Assembly: GCF_030285665.1 (NCBI RefSeq)
Contig: NZ_CP127295.1
Location: forward strand, 2,914,001 to 2,978,000
Direction of reading: 5' to 3'
Source of the DNA: Amycolatopsis mongoliensis
GTDB lineage: Bacteria > Actinomycetota > Actinomycetes > Mycobacteriales > Pseudonocardiaceae
Length of the DNA: 64,000 nt
Shown piece by piece: positions 53,882 to 62,532 of this stretch; position 1 is the first letter of the stretch; every line of letters begins with the position of its first letter. The notes beneath the pieces were generated by a model. The model was given only the letters and a program-made list of their open reading frames with translations, was not told where the DNA came from and searched no databases. The position numbers and the translations under genes are program-made.

Positions 53882-56176
53882 ATGTCACGGCAGTTCCTCG
53901 CGGAGGGCGGGTCCATCACGCTCTCCGGAGGTGGCTACACGATTGTCGGTGTAGTCGCCGTGGTCGCGCTTGCCGCACTCGTCATCGGCTACGTCCTGCT
54001 CAAGGAGGTGCTGGCCGCAGGCCAGGGCACCGCCAAGATGCAGGACATCGCCAAGGCGGTGCAGGAAGGCGCGGCCGCTTACCTCAAGCGGCAGCGGAAC
54101 ACCCTCGCCATTTTCGGCGTGATCGTGTTCCTCCTGCTCTTCGCACTTCCCGCCGACGACTGGAACGAGAAGATCGGCCGTTCGATCTTCTTCCTGGTCG
54201 GTGCGGCGTTCTCGTTCTCGATCGGCTACCTCGGCATGTGGCTGGCGACGCAGGCGAACCTGCGCGTCGCGGCCGCGTCGCGTGAGGAAGGCGGCCGCGA
54301 AGTCGCCATGCGCGTGGCGTTCCGCACCGGTGGTGTGGTCGGCATGATCACCGTCGGCCTGGGCCTCTTCGGCGCCGCGGTCGTCGTGCTGGTCTACACC
54401 GGCCAGGCGCCCAAGGTGCTCGAGGGCTTCGGCTTCGGTGCCGCCCTGATCGCGATGTTCATGCGTGTCGGCGGCGGTATCTTCACCAAGGCCGCCGACG
54501 TCGGCGCGGACCTGGTCGGCAAGGTCGAGCAGGGCATCCCGGAGGACGACCCGCGCAACGCCGCGACCATCGCGGACAACGTGGGTGACAACGTCGGCGA
54601 CTGCGCCGGCATGGCCGCGGACCTCTTCGAGTCCTACGCCGTCATGCTGGTCGCCGCGCTGATCCTGGGCAGCACCGCCTTCGGCGTGCACGGCCTGATC
54701 TTCCCGCTGATCGTGCCGGCCATCGGCGTGATCACCGCCGTGATCGGTGTCTACATCACGAAGGCGCGCCCCGGCGAAGGCGGCCTGGTCACGATCAACC
54801 GCTCCTTCTACATCTCCGCGGTCATCTCCGCCGTGCTGTCGGCGATCGCGGCGTTCGTGTACCTGCCGAGCAGCTTCTCCGACTTCGGCGCGGGCTACGA
54901 GAACTCGGGCAACCCGGCGGTCATCGCGACCATCGCGGTGATCATCGGCATCGTGCTCGCCGCGGTCATCCTGAAGCTGACCGGCTACTACACCGGCACC
55001 GAGTACAAGCCGGTCAAGGACGTCGCGCAGACGTCGGAGACCGGCGGCGCCACCGTCATCCTCTCCGGCATCTCGGTCGGTTTCGAGTCCGCCGTCTACA
55101 CCGCCCTGGTGATCGGCGCGGCCGTGTTCGGCGCCTACCTGCTGGGCGGCGGCGTCGCGCTGTTCGCCGTGGCGCTGGCCGGTACCGGCCTGCTGACCAC
55201 CGTCGGCGTCATCGTCGCGATGGACACCTTCGGCCCGGTTTCGGACAACGCGCAGGGCATCGCCGAGATGTCGGGCGACGTCGACGAGAAGGCCGCGCAG
55301 ATCCTCACGGAGCTGGACGCGGTGGGCAACACCACCAAGGCCATCACCAAGGGCATCGCGATCGCCACGGCGGTCCTCGCGGCGACGGCGCTGTTCGGGT
55401 CCTACTCCGACGCGATCACGAAGACGCTGTCGGGTATGGGCAACGGCGTGGTCACCGGTCTCGACGCGGCCAAGTCGTTCGTCAACACGATCGTCAGCCC
55501 GAACACGCTGGTCGGCGTCATCATCGGTGCGGCCGTGGTGTTCATGTTCTCGGGGCTCGCCGTCAACGCGGTCTCCCGCGCGGCCGGCGCGGTCGTGTAC
55601 GAGGTCCGTCGCCAGTTCCGCGACATCCCGGGGATCATGGAGGGCACCACTCGCCCCGAGTACGGCAAGGTCGTCGACATCGTCACGCGCGACTCGCTGC
55701 GTGAGCTGACGACGCCGGGTCTGCTGGCGGTCTTCGCCCCCATCGCGGTCGGCTTCGGCCTGGGCACCGGCGCGCTCGCCGGCTACCTGGCCGGCGCGAT
55801 CGCCTGCGGCACCCTGATGGCGATCTTCCTCGCCAACTCCGGTGGCGCGTGGGACAACGCGAAGAAGCTGGTCGAGGACGGCAACCACGGCGGCAAGGGT
55901 TCGGCCGCGCACGAGGCCACCATCATCGGTGACACCGTGGGCGACCCGTTCAAGGACACCGCCGGCCCGGCGATCAACCCGCTGATCAAGGTCATGAACC
56001 TGGTCTCGGTGCTGATCGCGCCCGCCGTCGTCCAGTTCTCGATCGGCCCCGACGAGAACGCCGCGGTCCGCATCATCATCTCGCTGGTCGCCCTCGCCGT
56101 GATCGTGGCGGCGATCGTGGTCTCGAAGCGCCGGGGGACCGTCCTCACGGACACCCCGACCGAGATCAAGGCCTGA
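53882..56176 (+). CDS. hppA: K+-independent H+-translocating pyrophosphatase
   Basis: 764 aa, about 16 membrane helices. The PPi site is seen as KAADVGADLVGKVEQG, ADNVGDNVGDCAG and the C-terminal GDTVGDPFKDTAGPA. GNTTK with K486 at the position that is Ala in K+-dependent enzymes marks the K+-independent, H+-pumping subclass. It uses pyrophosphate hydrolysis to export protons. RBS GGAGGA 3 nt before the ATG. A 17-bp hairpin follows the gene. Confidence 0.95.
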   Translation: MSRQFLAEGGSITLSGGGYTIVGVVAVVALAALVIGYVLLKEVLAAGQGTAKMQDIAKAVQEGAAAYLKRQRNTLAIFGVIVFLLLFALPADDWNEKIGRSIFFLVGAAFSFSIGYLGMWLATQANLRVAAASREEGGREVAMRVAFRTGGVVGMITVGLGLFGAAVVVLVYTGQAPKVLEGFGFGAALIAMFMRVGGGIFTKAADVGADLVGKVEQGIPEDDPRNAATIADNVGDNVGDCAGMAADLFESYAVMLVAALILGSTAFGVHGLIFPLIVPAIGVITAVIGVYITKARPGEGGLVTINRSFYISAVISAVLSAIAAFVYLPSSFSDFGAGYENSGNPAVIATIAVIIGIVLAAVILKLTGYYTGTEYKPVKDVAQTSETGGATVILSGISVGFESAVYTALVIGAAVFGAYLLGGGVALFAVALAGTGLLTTVGVIVAMDTFGPVSDNAQGIAEMSGDVDEKAAQILTELDAVGNTTKAITKGIAIATAVLAATALFGSYSDAITKTLSGMGNGVVTGLDAAKSFVNTIVSPNTLVGVIIGAAVVFMFSGLAVNAVSRAAGAVVYEVRRQFRDIPGIMEGTTRPEYGKVVDIVTRDSLRELTTPGLLAVFAPIAVGFGLGTGALAGYLAGAIACGTLMAIFLANSGGAWDNAKKLVEDGNHGGKGSAAHEATIIGDTVGDPFKDTAGPAINPLIKVMNLVSVLIAPAVVQFSIGPDENAAVRIIISLVALAVIVAAIVVSKRRGTVLTDTPTEIKA

Positions 56177-56189
56177 CGCGGCAACCGTT

Positions 56190-56227
56190 CCCGGGCCCGG
56201 CACGCGGCGTCGCGTGCCGGGCCCGGG
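56190..56227 (+). terminator. hppA terminator
   Basis: Perfect 17-bp stem (56190-56206 with 56211-56227), GCGT loop, 14 bp past the stop. Confidence 0.85.
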
Positions 56228-56324
56228 CGTGTCGGGTGATCCCACACAGGCTCGGCGACTTGCGAAGCGGCACCGAGTCGGTACCGTCGGGCGTTCCGGA
56301 CGTCGTCGAGCAGGAGGTGTTCAG

Positions 56325-56912
56325 GTGCGGCCGCGGTCAACCGTCTTCGCCGCCCTAACCACGACGATCACGATCGGCCTCGCCGGCTGCGGGCAAGCTC
56401 CCGCGCAGTCGCCGGCGCGGGACCAGGGTCTGTCGGTGACGACCGTGGTGCCGCAAGCCGATCCCGCGGCGAGATGGGCGGACGCCTACTGCGGCGCGGT
56501 GACGCACCTGGTCCGCACCCTGGCGGCGCTGCCCGCCGTCGATCCGAGCACGCCGCAGCAGGCGTCCCGGACCTCCAGTGACCTGCTCTCGTCGGTGGTC
56601 GGCGGGCTCGACCAGAGCCTCGCCGGGCTGAGCGCGCTCGGTGCGCCGCCGGTGCCGTCGGCGGACGGCGGCCGCGAGGACGTCATCGGGCAGTTCACCG
56701 ACATCCGCGAGAAGGCCGAGAAGGCGCGTCAGCGCATCGACGCCGTCCGCGGCGACGCGACGGCGACCAAGGAGGCCCTCGGCGAGGCCAGGGCCACGCT
56801 CGACCGCATCGACGCGCTCGACTACCTCAAGGGCCTCAAGGCCGCCCCGGCCCTGGAGGCGGCGGAGCAGCGCGCGCCCGCGTGCCGTCAGCTGGATCAA
56901 CCGCCCCGGTGA
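56325..56912 (+). CDS. Putative lipoprotein, unknown function
   Basis: 195 aa from GTG 56325, with AGGAGG 7 nt upstream. Signal peptide with lipobox IGLAGC. A helical outer domain follows: DAYCGAVTHLVRTLAAL, SDLLSSVVGGLDQSLAGLSAL and REKAEKARQRIDAVRG suggest a coiled-coil bundle; three Cys including the lipid-linked one. It belongs to a style of small actinobacterial lipoproteins with no known role. Confidence 0.72.
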   Translation: MRPRSTVFAALTTTITIGLAGCGQAPAQSPARDQGLSVTTVVPQADPAARWADAYCGAVTHLVRTLAALPAVDPSTPQQASRTSSDLLSSVVGGLDQSLAGLSALGAPPVPSADGGREDVIGQFTDIREKAEKARQRIDAVRGDATATKEALGEARATLDRIDALDYLKGLKAAPALEAAEQRAPACRQLDQPPR

Positions 56913-57027
56913 AGATCGGCGTGACAGTGAAGCTTGTTCAGCCGTCGCCCGGCGCAAGGTAACTGTCCGTCGGCGAACTCGCGTTCGTCGCGCCGGTCTA
57001 ACCAGAATAAACTTCAATCGCCACGAA

Positions 57028-57043
57028 TCGAACTTGTGTTCTA
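57028..57043. promoter_or_regulatory. LexA-type SOS box over the -10 of the WhiA-like gene
   Basis: TCGAACTTGTGTTCTA: perfect GAAC-N4-GTTC with TCGAAC and one mismatch in the right half to the actinobacterial consensus TCGAAC-N4-GTTCGA. It overlaps the -10 TAGTAT (57042-57047). Confidence 0.6.
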
Positions 57044-57053
57044 GTATGGCGCG

Positions 57054-57704
57054 GTGGATCGGACGATCTCGCTCTTCTCCGCCGAGGCCAGCGGGCCGGG
57101 TCTGGGTGACCTGGCCGGTCTCTTGTGCTGCCACGGCCAGATCACCGGCTTCGGGCGCACGGCCGCCCGGCTGTCGGTGGTCGTCGAGGAACCGTGGCGA
57201 GCACACATCCTGGCGCGTGAGTTCCGCTGCCGCGGCGCGGACGCCCAGGTCTCGAAGGCCGACTGCGGCAATCCTCAGGTCCGGACATCGTTCCGGGTCG
57301 ACCTGCTCCCGCTCGCCCTGCGGTGGCTGCGTGAGGGCCGTGCGGGCCCGGTCGAGGACGACTCGGGCAAGGCGGTGCCGGACGACTTCCGGCTGAGCGG
57401 GGCGATGCTGCGGATGTGGGCGCTGGCCGGTGGCCGCCCGGGCACGCAGGGCTACCTGCTCGGCGTCGACCCGCTCGCGCCCGGCATGCACGAGCGGCTG
57501 GTCGAGGCCCTGACGCCGCTGGGCGTCGCGGCGAAGCTGACCGGCCCGAAGGTCGAGGTCCCGGCCGTCAAGGTCACCGGGAAACGCCGGCTGGAGGCGC
57601 TGCTGGAGCTGATCGGGGAACCGCCGCCGGGCGCCGAAGCGGCGTGGCCCGGCGCGGCGCCGCGGCCGGTCCCGCACCCGGAGGCCGTGACGAGCACGGC
57701 CTGA
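57054..57704 (+). CDS. WhiA-like protein lacking the HTH domain
   Basis: 216 aa. Residues ~15-90 resemble the WhiA N-terminal region (DLAGLLCCHGQITGFGRTAARLS). Residues ~115-200 resemble the LAGLIDADG-like core: LSGAMLRMWALAGGRPGTQG, VTGKRRLEALLELIG. WhiA continues with a C-terminal HTH; this protein ends in a Pro/Ala tail. The GTG is 6 nt after TAGTAT, so the mRNA is leaderless and under a candidate SOS box. Possibly a dominant modulator of WhiA-type DNA binding, which is inference. Confidence 0.6.
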   Translation: MDRTISLFSAEASGPGLGDLAGLLCCHGQITGFGRTAARLSVVVEEPWRAHILAREFRCRGADAQVSKADCGNPQVRTSFRVDLLPLALRWLREGRAGPVEDDSGKAVPDDFRLSGAMLRMWALAGGRPGTQGYLLGVDPLAPGMHERLVEALTPLGVAAKLTGPKVEVPAVKVTGKRRLEALLELIGEPPPGAEAAWPGAAPRPVPHPEAVTSTA

Positions 57705-57722
57705 CCGGGCGCGGGCGGCGCG

Positions 57723-58529
57723 TCAGGGCCGGGGCAGGGTGCAGCCGGCCTGGGTGAGGGCGATTTCGTTGGCCGGGGTGAGGCACGCGGGAATGCCGTA
57801 GGTCTCCTGGCCGTAGTTCGTCTTGTAGCGGACGGTGACATTCCCGGCCTGGTCGACCTCGCACGGGTTGTTCTCCGTGCAGCGCTGGCCGTCCTCGTTG
57901 CCGGTGTTGTTCACGCCGACGACCTTGCCGCCGGAGACGATCGGCGAGCCCGACGTGCCGCCGATGGTCTGGCAGGCGGACGTGTAGCGGATCGAGTCCT
58001 TCCAGGTCCAGCTGCCCTCCTTCAGCCGGTAGACGAAGCCGTCGACGTTGCAGGAGTAGATCCGCTTCCAGTAGCCCGAGACGACGTCGATCGCGATGCC
58101 GGCGGACGGGTGGGCGTTGGACAGCTCCAGCGGCGAGATCCCGTAGGTCGACTTGATCTGCGCGTACGTCGTGGTGAGCTGGTAGAGCGACACGTCGGTG
58201 TCGGTCATCGTCCCGTAGACGATCTTCTTGGCCCGCAGCGTGCCCGCGTTGCCGCCGCTCGCGTTGAGCAGCGTGAACGTCCGGCTGGACGTCCGGTTGG
58301 TGATGACCTCGCCGGGGCCGGGGAAGCCGGTCTCGAGGCAGTGCCCGTTGGACATGACGAGCGCAGGGGCGGTGTCGGGTGTCGCGGCGGGCTTGACCAC
58401 CGACCCCGAGCAGTTGGACAGGGCTACCGTGCCGGCGAAGTTCGCCGTGGCCGCGCTCGCCGGAGCGGTCCCCAGTAATACTGTGGCGGTCGCGGCGGTG
58501 AGCAGGGCGCCGAGGAGGCGTCGGGTCAT
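57723..58529 (-). CDS. Secreted trypsin-like serine protease
   Basis: 268 aa from ATG 58529 (AAGGATC 5 nt upstream). Signal peptide (1-~27, cut near SASA). S1 protease: SNGHC for the His, TDTDVSLYQL for the Asp, and TIGGTSGSPIV for the Ser. Six Cys are placed for disulfides (SNCSGS/NGHC, YSCNVD/SACQT and the C-terminal pair). It is a short secreted enzyme, perhaps a relative of alpha-lytic-type proteases without a large pro-region. Confidence 0.88.
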   Translation of the reverse strand: MTRRLLGALLTAATATVLLGTAPASAATANFAGTVALSNCSGSVVKPAATPDTAPALVMSNGHCLETGFPGPGEVITNRTSSRTFTLLNASGGNAGTLRAKKIVYGTMTDTDVSLYQLTTTYAQIKSTYGISPLELSNAHPSAGIAIDVVSGYWKRIYSCNVDGFVYRLKEGSWTWKDSIRYTSACQTIGGTSGSPIVSGGKVVGVNNTGNEDGQRCTENNPCEVDQAGNVTVRYKTNYGQETYGIPACLTPANEIALTQAGCTLPRP

Positions 58530-58836
58530 GGCGGATCCTTTCGGCTGGACGGGGAAACCAGTGAAGCGGTGACGTCCCCGCGCCCACCACCGTCGAACGG
58601 AGGGTATCCGGGTGGTCACGCGCTAGGCTGCGCGGGACGTGGCCGAAATCACGTGGCAGGTACGTTGGGGAAACATCGCCGAGGTCAGCGGCGATGCGCT
58701 GGGCACAGGACCGGCGGCGTGTTGGGCCACCTCCGCGCCGTCCGGGCCGGAACAGCGTGCACACTGACAGGTCGAGACCCGGGCCCGGACCCTCAGGGGG
58801 ACGGGGCGTGGTGCAGTCCCGCGGCGGTGGGACGAG
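58530..58836. other. Divergent promoter region, protease and topA
   Basis: 307 bp. A TAGGCT -10 candidate for topA lies near 58622. The rest, with several GGTGGTCACG-type words, shows no gene or RNA that I recognise. Confidence 0.4.
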
Positions 58837-61719
58837 ATGAGCGGAGAGCAGGACAGCGTGGCAGGAGCACGGACCAAGAAGACCGGAGCCTCGGCGGACA
58901 ACGGCGCCGGGCACCGGCGGCTGGTGATCGTCGAGTCCCCGACGAAGGCCCGCAAGATCGCCCCCTACCTGGGCGGCGGTTATGTCGTCGAGTCCTCCGT
59001 CGGGCACATCCGCGACCTGCCGCGTGGTGCCGCCGACGTGCCCGCCCAGTACAAGGGCGAGTCCTGGGCGCGCCTCGGCGTCGACGTCGACAACGGCTTC
59101 AAGGCCCTCTACGTGGTCACCCCGGACAAGAAGTCCAAGGTCACCGAGCTCAAGAGCCTGCTCAAGGACGTCGACGAGCTCTACCTCGCGACGGACCCCG
59201 ACCGCGAGGGCGAAGCCATCGCGTGGCACCTGCTCGAGACGCTCAAGCCGAAGGTCCCGGTCCGCCGGATGGTCTTCCACGAGGTCACCGAGCAGGCCAT
59301 CCGCGCGGCCGCCGACTCGACCCGTGAGCTGGACGCCGACCTCGTCGACGCCCAGGAGACCCGCCGCATCCTCGACCGCCTCTACGGCTACGAGGTCTCG
59401 CCGGTGCTGTGGAAGAAGGTCATGCCGAAGCTCTCGGCGGGCCGCGTGCAGTCGGTGGCGACCCGGATCGTCGTCGAGCGGGAGCGCGAGCGGATGCGCT
59501 TCACGTCGGCGTCGTACTGGGACATCTCGGCGACGATGGACGCCGGTGAGGAGGCCTCGCCCCGGAACTTCCCGGCCCGGCTGGTCGCCGTGGACGGCGC
59601 GCGCCTGGCCACCGGCCGCGACTTCGGCTCCGACGGGCAGCTCAAGGCGTCGAACACCGAGGTCCGCGTGCTGGCCGAGGCCGACGCGCGACGCTTGGCC
59701 GAGGGGCTCAAGCAGCGTGACTTCAAGGTCGCGAGCGTCGAGGAGAAGCCGTACACGCGGAAGCCGTACGCGCCGTTCATGACCTCGACGCTGCAGCAGG
59801 AGGCGGGCCGCAAGATGCGGTTCACCTCGGAGCGCACGATGCGGATCGCGCAGAAGCTGTACGAGAACGGTTACATCACTTATATGCGTACCGACTCGAC
59901 GACTCTCTCGGAGTCGGCGATCTCGGCGGCGCGCAGCCAGGCCACGCAGCTGTACGGCAAGGAGTACGTCTCGCCGTCGCCGCGCCAGTACACGCGCAAG
60001 GTCAAGAACGCGCAGGAGGCGCACGAGGCGATCCGCCCGTCGGGCGAGGTCTTCCGCACTCCGGGCCAGGTCGCGAGCGAGCTGGACACCGACGAGTACC
60101 GCCTCTACGAGATGATCTGGCAGCGCACGATCGCCTCGCAGATGGCCGACGCCAAGGGCACGACGATGTCCGTGCGCATCGTCGGCAACGCGACTTCGGG
60201 CGAGGAGTGCACCTTCGCCGCTTCGGGCCGCACGATCACCTTCGCGGGCTTCCTCAAGGCGTACGTCGAAGCGGTCGACACCGAGACCGGTGGCGAGGCC
60301 GACGACAAGCAGAGCCGTCTCCCGGTGCTCGAGAAGGACCAGGACCTCACCGCGACCGAGCTGAGCCCGGACGGGCACACCACGTCGCCGCCGGCCCGCT
60401 ACTCGGAGCCGAGCCTGGTCAGCAAGCTGGAAGAGCTGGGCATCGGCCGTCCGTCGACGTACGCGTCGATCATCAAGACCATCCAGGACCGCGGCTACGT
60501 CTGGAAGAAGGGCTCCGCGCTCGTTCCTTCGTGGGTCGCGTTCGCCGTGATCGGCCTGATGGAACGGCACTTCGAGCGGCTCGTCGACTACGACTTCACC
60601 GCCGGCATGGAGGACGAGCTCGACCGCATCGCCAACGGCGACGAGCAGCGCGGTCAGTGGCTGTCGAAGTTCTACTTCGGCGGCGACATGGGCGTCGACG
60701 GCTCGATCGGCCGGCTGGGCGGGCTGAAGAAGCTCGTCGAAGGCAGTGTCGAGGACATCGACGCACGGGAGATCAACTCGATCCCGCTGTTCAGCGACGC
60801 CGACGGGCACACCGTCGTCGTCCGCGTCGGCCGCTACGGGCCGTACCTGGAGCGCGAGGTCGACGGCGAGTCGCAGCGCGCGAACCTGCCCGAGGACCTG
60901 CCGCCGGACGAGCTCTCGCAGGAGATCGCGGAGAAGCTGTTCGCGACCCCGCAGGAGGGCCGCACGCTGGGCAACGACCCGGTGAGCGGGCACCCGATCG
61001 TCGCGAAGGAAGGCCGCTTCGGGCCGTATGTGACCGAGGTGCTGCCGGAGATCGAGATCCCCGAGGACGCGACGGCAGCGCAGAAGAAGGCCGCCAAGGC
61101 GAAGGCGCCGAAGCCGCGTACGGGCTCGCTGTTCAAGTCGATGGACATCGAGACCATCACCCTCGAGGACGCGCTGAAGCTGCTTTCGCTGCCGCGCGTG
61201 GTCGGCAAGGACCCGGAGTCCGGTGACGAGATCACGGCGCAGAACGGGCGCTACGGGCCGTACCTGAAGAAGGGCACGGACTCGCGCTCGCTCGCGACCG
61301 AGGACCAGCTCTTCTCGATCACCGTCGAAGAGGCGCTGAAGATCTACGCGGAGCCGAAGCAGCGTGGGCGTTCCGCCACGGCGAAGCCGCCGCTCAAGGA
61401 ACTCGGCGAGGACCCGGTGTCGAAGAAGCCGATGGTGGTCAAGGACGGGCGCTTCGGCCCGTACGTGACCGACGGCGAGTACAACGCGACGCTGCGGAAG
61501 GGCGACGAAATCGAGTCGCTGACCGCGGAACGGGCGTCCGAGCTGCTCGCGGAGAAGCGGGCGAAGGGGCCGGCGCCGAAGCGGAAGGCCCCGGCGCGGA
61601 AGCCGGCTTCGACGACGGCGAAGACGGTCAAGGCGGGCACGAGCAAGACCGCCAAGGCCGCGGCCGCGAAGTCCACCACGGCGAAGCGCTCCAGCTCGAC
61701 CGCGACGAAGGCCAAGTAA
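58837..61719 (+). CDS. topA: DNA topoisomerase I (type IA)
   Basis: 960 aa. TOPRIM LVIVESPTKARKI and DPDREGEAIAWHL (metal-binding Asp pair), active-site Y349 in YITYMRTDS. C-terminal topoisomerase repeats with FGPYVTEVLPE-type motifs replace zinc fingers, as in actinobacteria, and a Lys/Ala-rich tail (about 905-960) aids processive binding. Relaxes negative supercoils; essential. ATG 58837 after GGGACGAG. Strong terminator downstream. Confidence 0.96.
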   Translation: MSGEQDSVAGARTKKTGASADNGAGHRRLVIVESPTKARKIAPYLGGGYVVESSVGHIRDLPRGAADVPAQYKGESWARLGVDVDNGFKALYVVTPDKKSKVTELKSLLKDVDELYLATDPDREGEAIAWHLLETLKPKVPVRRMVFHEVTEQAIRAAADSTRELDADLVDAQETRRILDRLYGYEVSPVLWKKVMPKLSAGRVQSVATRIVVERERERMRFTSASYWDISATMDAGEEASPRNFPARLVAVDGARLATGRDFGSDGQLKASNTEVRVLAEADARRLAEGLKQRDFKVASVEEKPYTRKPYAPFMTSTLQQEAGRKMRFTSERTMRIAQKLYENGYITYMRTDSTTLSESAISAARSQATQLYGKEYVSPSPRQYTRKVKNAQEAHEAIRPSGEVFRTPGQVASELDTDEYRLYEMIWQRTIASQMADAKGTTMSVRIVGNATSGEECTFAASGRTITFAGFLKAYVEAVDTETGGEADDKQSRLPVLEKDQDLTATELSPDGHTTSPPARYSEPSLVSKLEELGIGRPSTYASIIKTIQDRGYVWKKGSALVPSWVAFAVIGLMERHFERLVDYDFTAGMEDELDRIANGDEQRGQWLSKFYFGGDMGVDGSIGRLGGLKKLVEGSVEDIDAREINSIPLFSDADGHTVVVRVGRYGPYLEREVDGESQRANLPEDLPPDELSQEIAEKLFATPQEGRTLGNDPVSGHPIVAKEGRFGPYVTEVLPEIEIPEDATAAQKKAAKAKAPKPRTGSLFKSMDIETITLEDALKLLSLPRVVGKDPESGDEITAQNGRYGPYLKKGTDSRSLATEDQLFSITVEEALKIYAEPKQRGRSATAKPPLKELGEDPVSKKPMVVKDGRFGPYVTDGEYNATLRKGDEIESLTAERASELLAEKRAKGPAPKRKAPARKPASTTAKTVKAGTSKTAKAAAAKSTTAKRSSSTATKAK

Positions 61720-61727
61720 GACCGCTC

Positions 61728-61759
61728 GTGAAGGCCCCCGGTGCGCCGGGGGCCTTCAC
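61728..61759 (+). terminator. topA terminator
   Basis: Perfect 14-bp stem (61728-61741 with 61746-61759), TGCG loop, 8 bp past the stop. Confidence 0.88.
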
Positions 61760-61788
61760 TGCGTCCGGCCACACTTTCGGGTGACACC

Positions 61789-61804
61789 TCGAACGGATGT
61801 TCGG
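61789..61804. promoter_or_regulatory. LexA-type SOS box, first EspG-like gene
   Basis: TCGAACGGATGTTCGG: full TCGAAC and GTTCG halves, one mismatch (A to G at the last base). Confidence 0.75.
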
Positions 61805-61808
61805 GAAA

Positions 61809-61831
61809 TTGTCGGTGGTCCCGGGTTCCAT
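61809..61831 (+). promoter_or_regulatory. RecA-NDp (PafBC-type) promoter, first EspG-like gene
   Basis: TTGTCGGTG (61809-61817), 8 nt, TTCCAT (61826-61831). The GTG start follows after 6 nt. Confidence 0.75.
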
Positions 61832-61837
61832 GAACGC

Positions 61838-62446
61838 GTGACCACAACACCACGCACCGTGCACACGGTGACCACCAAGATCCTCAAGCCGGTCCGAGCG
61901 GCGGCCGCCGGCAGCGCCACCGCCGTGGACCTGTTCGAAACGCTCCCCGGCTTCGCGGGCAGCGGCGGCGTCTGCGGCGTGGCCGTCGCGGTGTTCGACG
62001 AGCCGTGGACGTCGGCGTTCTTCGACGACCGGAAGCAGTTCGGCGTCGCCGCGGACGGTCTGCGCCTGTCCGGGCCTTCGCCGGATTCGGTCGCGGAGTT
62101 CCTCGCTCTGGCGTTGACGCGGCTGCCGCCTCGCCCGCCGGCGCCGGGCGAAGGGCTGTACCTCGACGCCGATGAGCGCGGCGTGCTCGAGCCCGAACAG
62201 GAGTGCCTGGTCTTCGATCTGATGGAGGACCTGCGCCGGAAGCGGCTCGGCACCGTCCAGATCGACATCGCCCGCGACGGCTCGCGGCGGCTGTGGGAGA
62301 TGCTGGCGTTCGTCGACGACGAGCGCGGCCGGCACCTGGCGGCGCTGGGCAGACGCCGGGGCGGCCACCGTCGGTTCTGGTGGCTGCCCGGTAGCGTGGA
62401 CAGGCTCGCGGAGTTCGTCGAGGGGCGGGTGCCGGAGCATGCCTGA
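61838..62446 (+). CDS. EspG-like protein, DNA-damage-promoter driven (1)
   Basis: 202 aa from GTG 61838. FDEPWTSAFFDDRKQFGVAA, PPRPPAPGEGLYLDADE, RLGTVQIDIARDGSRRLWEM and FVDDERGRHLAALG match, segment for segment, the next gene product and the style of the EspG family (type VII secretion chaperones). The start sits at the predicted +1, so the mRNA is leaderless. Preceded by an SOS box and a RecA-NDp promoter. No ESX genes are visible. Homology is by eye; function is unproven. Confidence 0.55.
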   Translation: MTTTPRTVHTVTTKILKPVRAAAAGSATAVDLFETLPGFAGSGGVCGVAVAVFDEPWTSAFFDDRKQFGVAADGLRLSGPSPDSVAEFLALALTRLPPRPPAPGEGLYLDADERGVLEPEQECLVFDLMEDLRRKRLGTVQIDIARDGSRRLWEMLAFVDDERGRHLAALGRRRGGHRRFWWLPGSVDRLAEFVEGRVPEHA

Positions 62447-62483
62447 GCCGCTCGGCGACCACTCGCCGAACGATGTCGCCTAC

Positions 62484-62499
62484 TCGAACATATGTGCGA
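62484..62499. promoter_or_regulatory. LexA-type SOS box, second EspG-like gene
   Basis: TCGAACATATGTGCGA: one mismatch to TCGAAC-N4-GTTCGA. Confidence 0.75.
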
Positions 62500-62503
62500 G
62501 AAA

Positions 62504-62526
62504 TTGTCGGTGCCAGGGTGTTCAAT
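62504..62526 (+). promoter_or_regulatory. RecA-NDp (PafBC-type) promoter, second EspG-like gene
   Basis: TTGTCGGTG (62504-62512), 8 nt, TTCAAT (62521-62526). Same spacing to the SOS box (4 nt) and to the GTG (6 nt) as the first copy. Confidence 0.75.
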
Positions 62527-62532
62527 CGAAGG

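Noticed and set aside
53940..53960. TTGTCGGTG inside hppA
   Set aside because: It encodes part of the first membrane helix and has no -10 or gene start after it.
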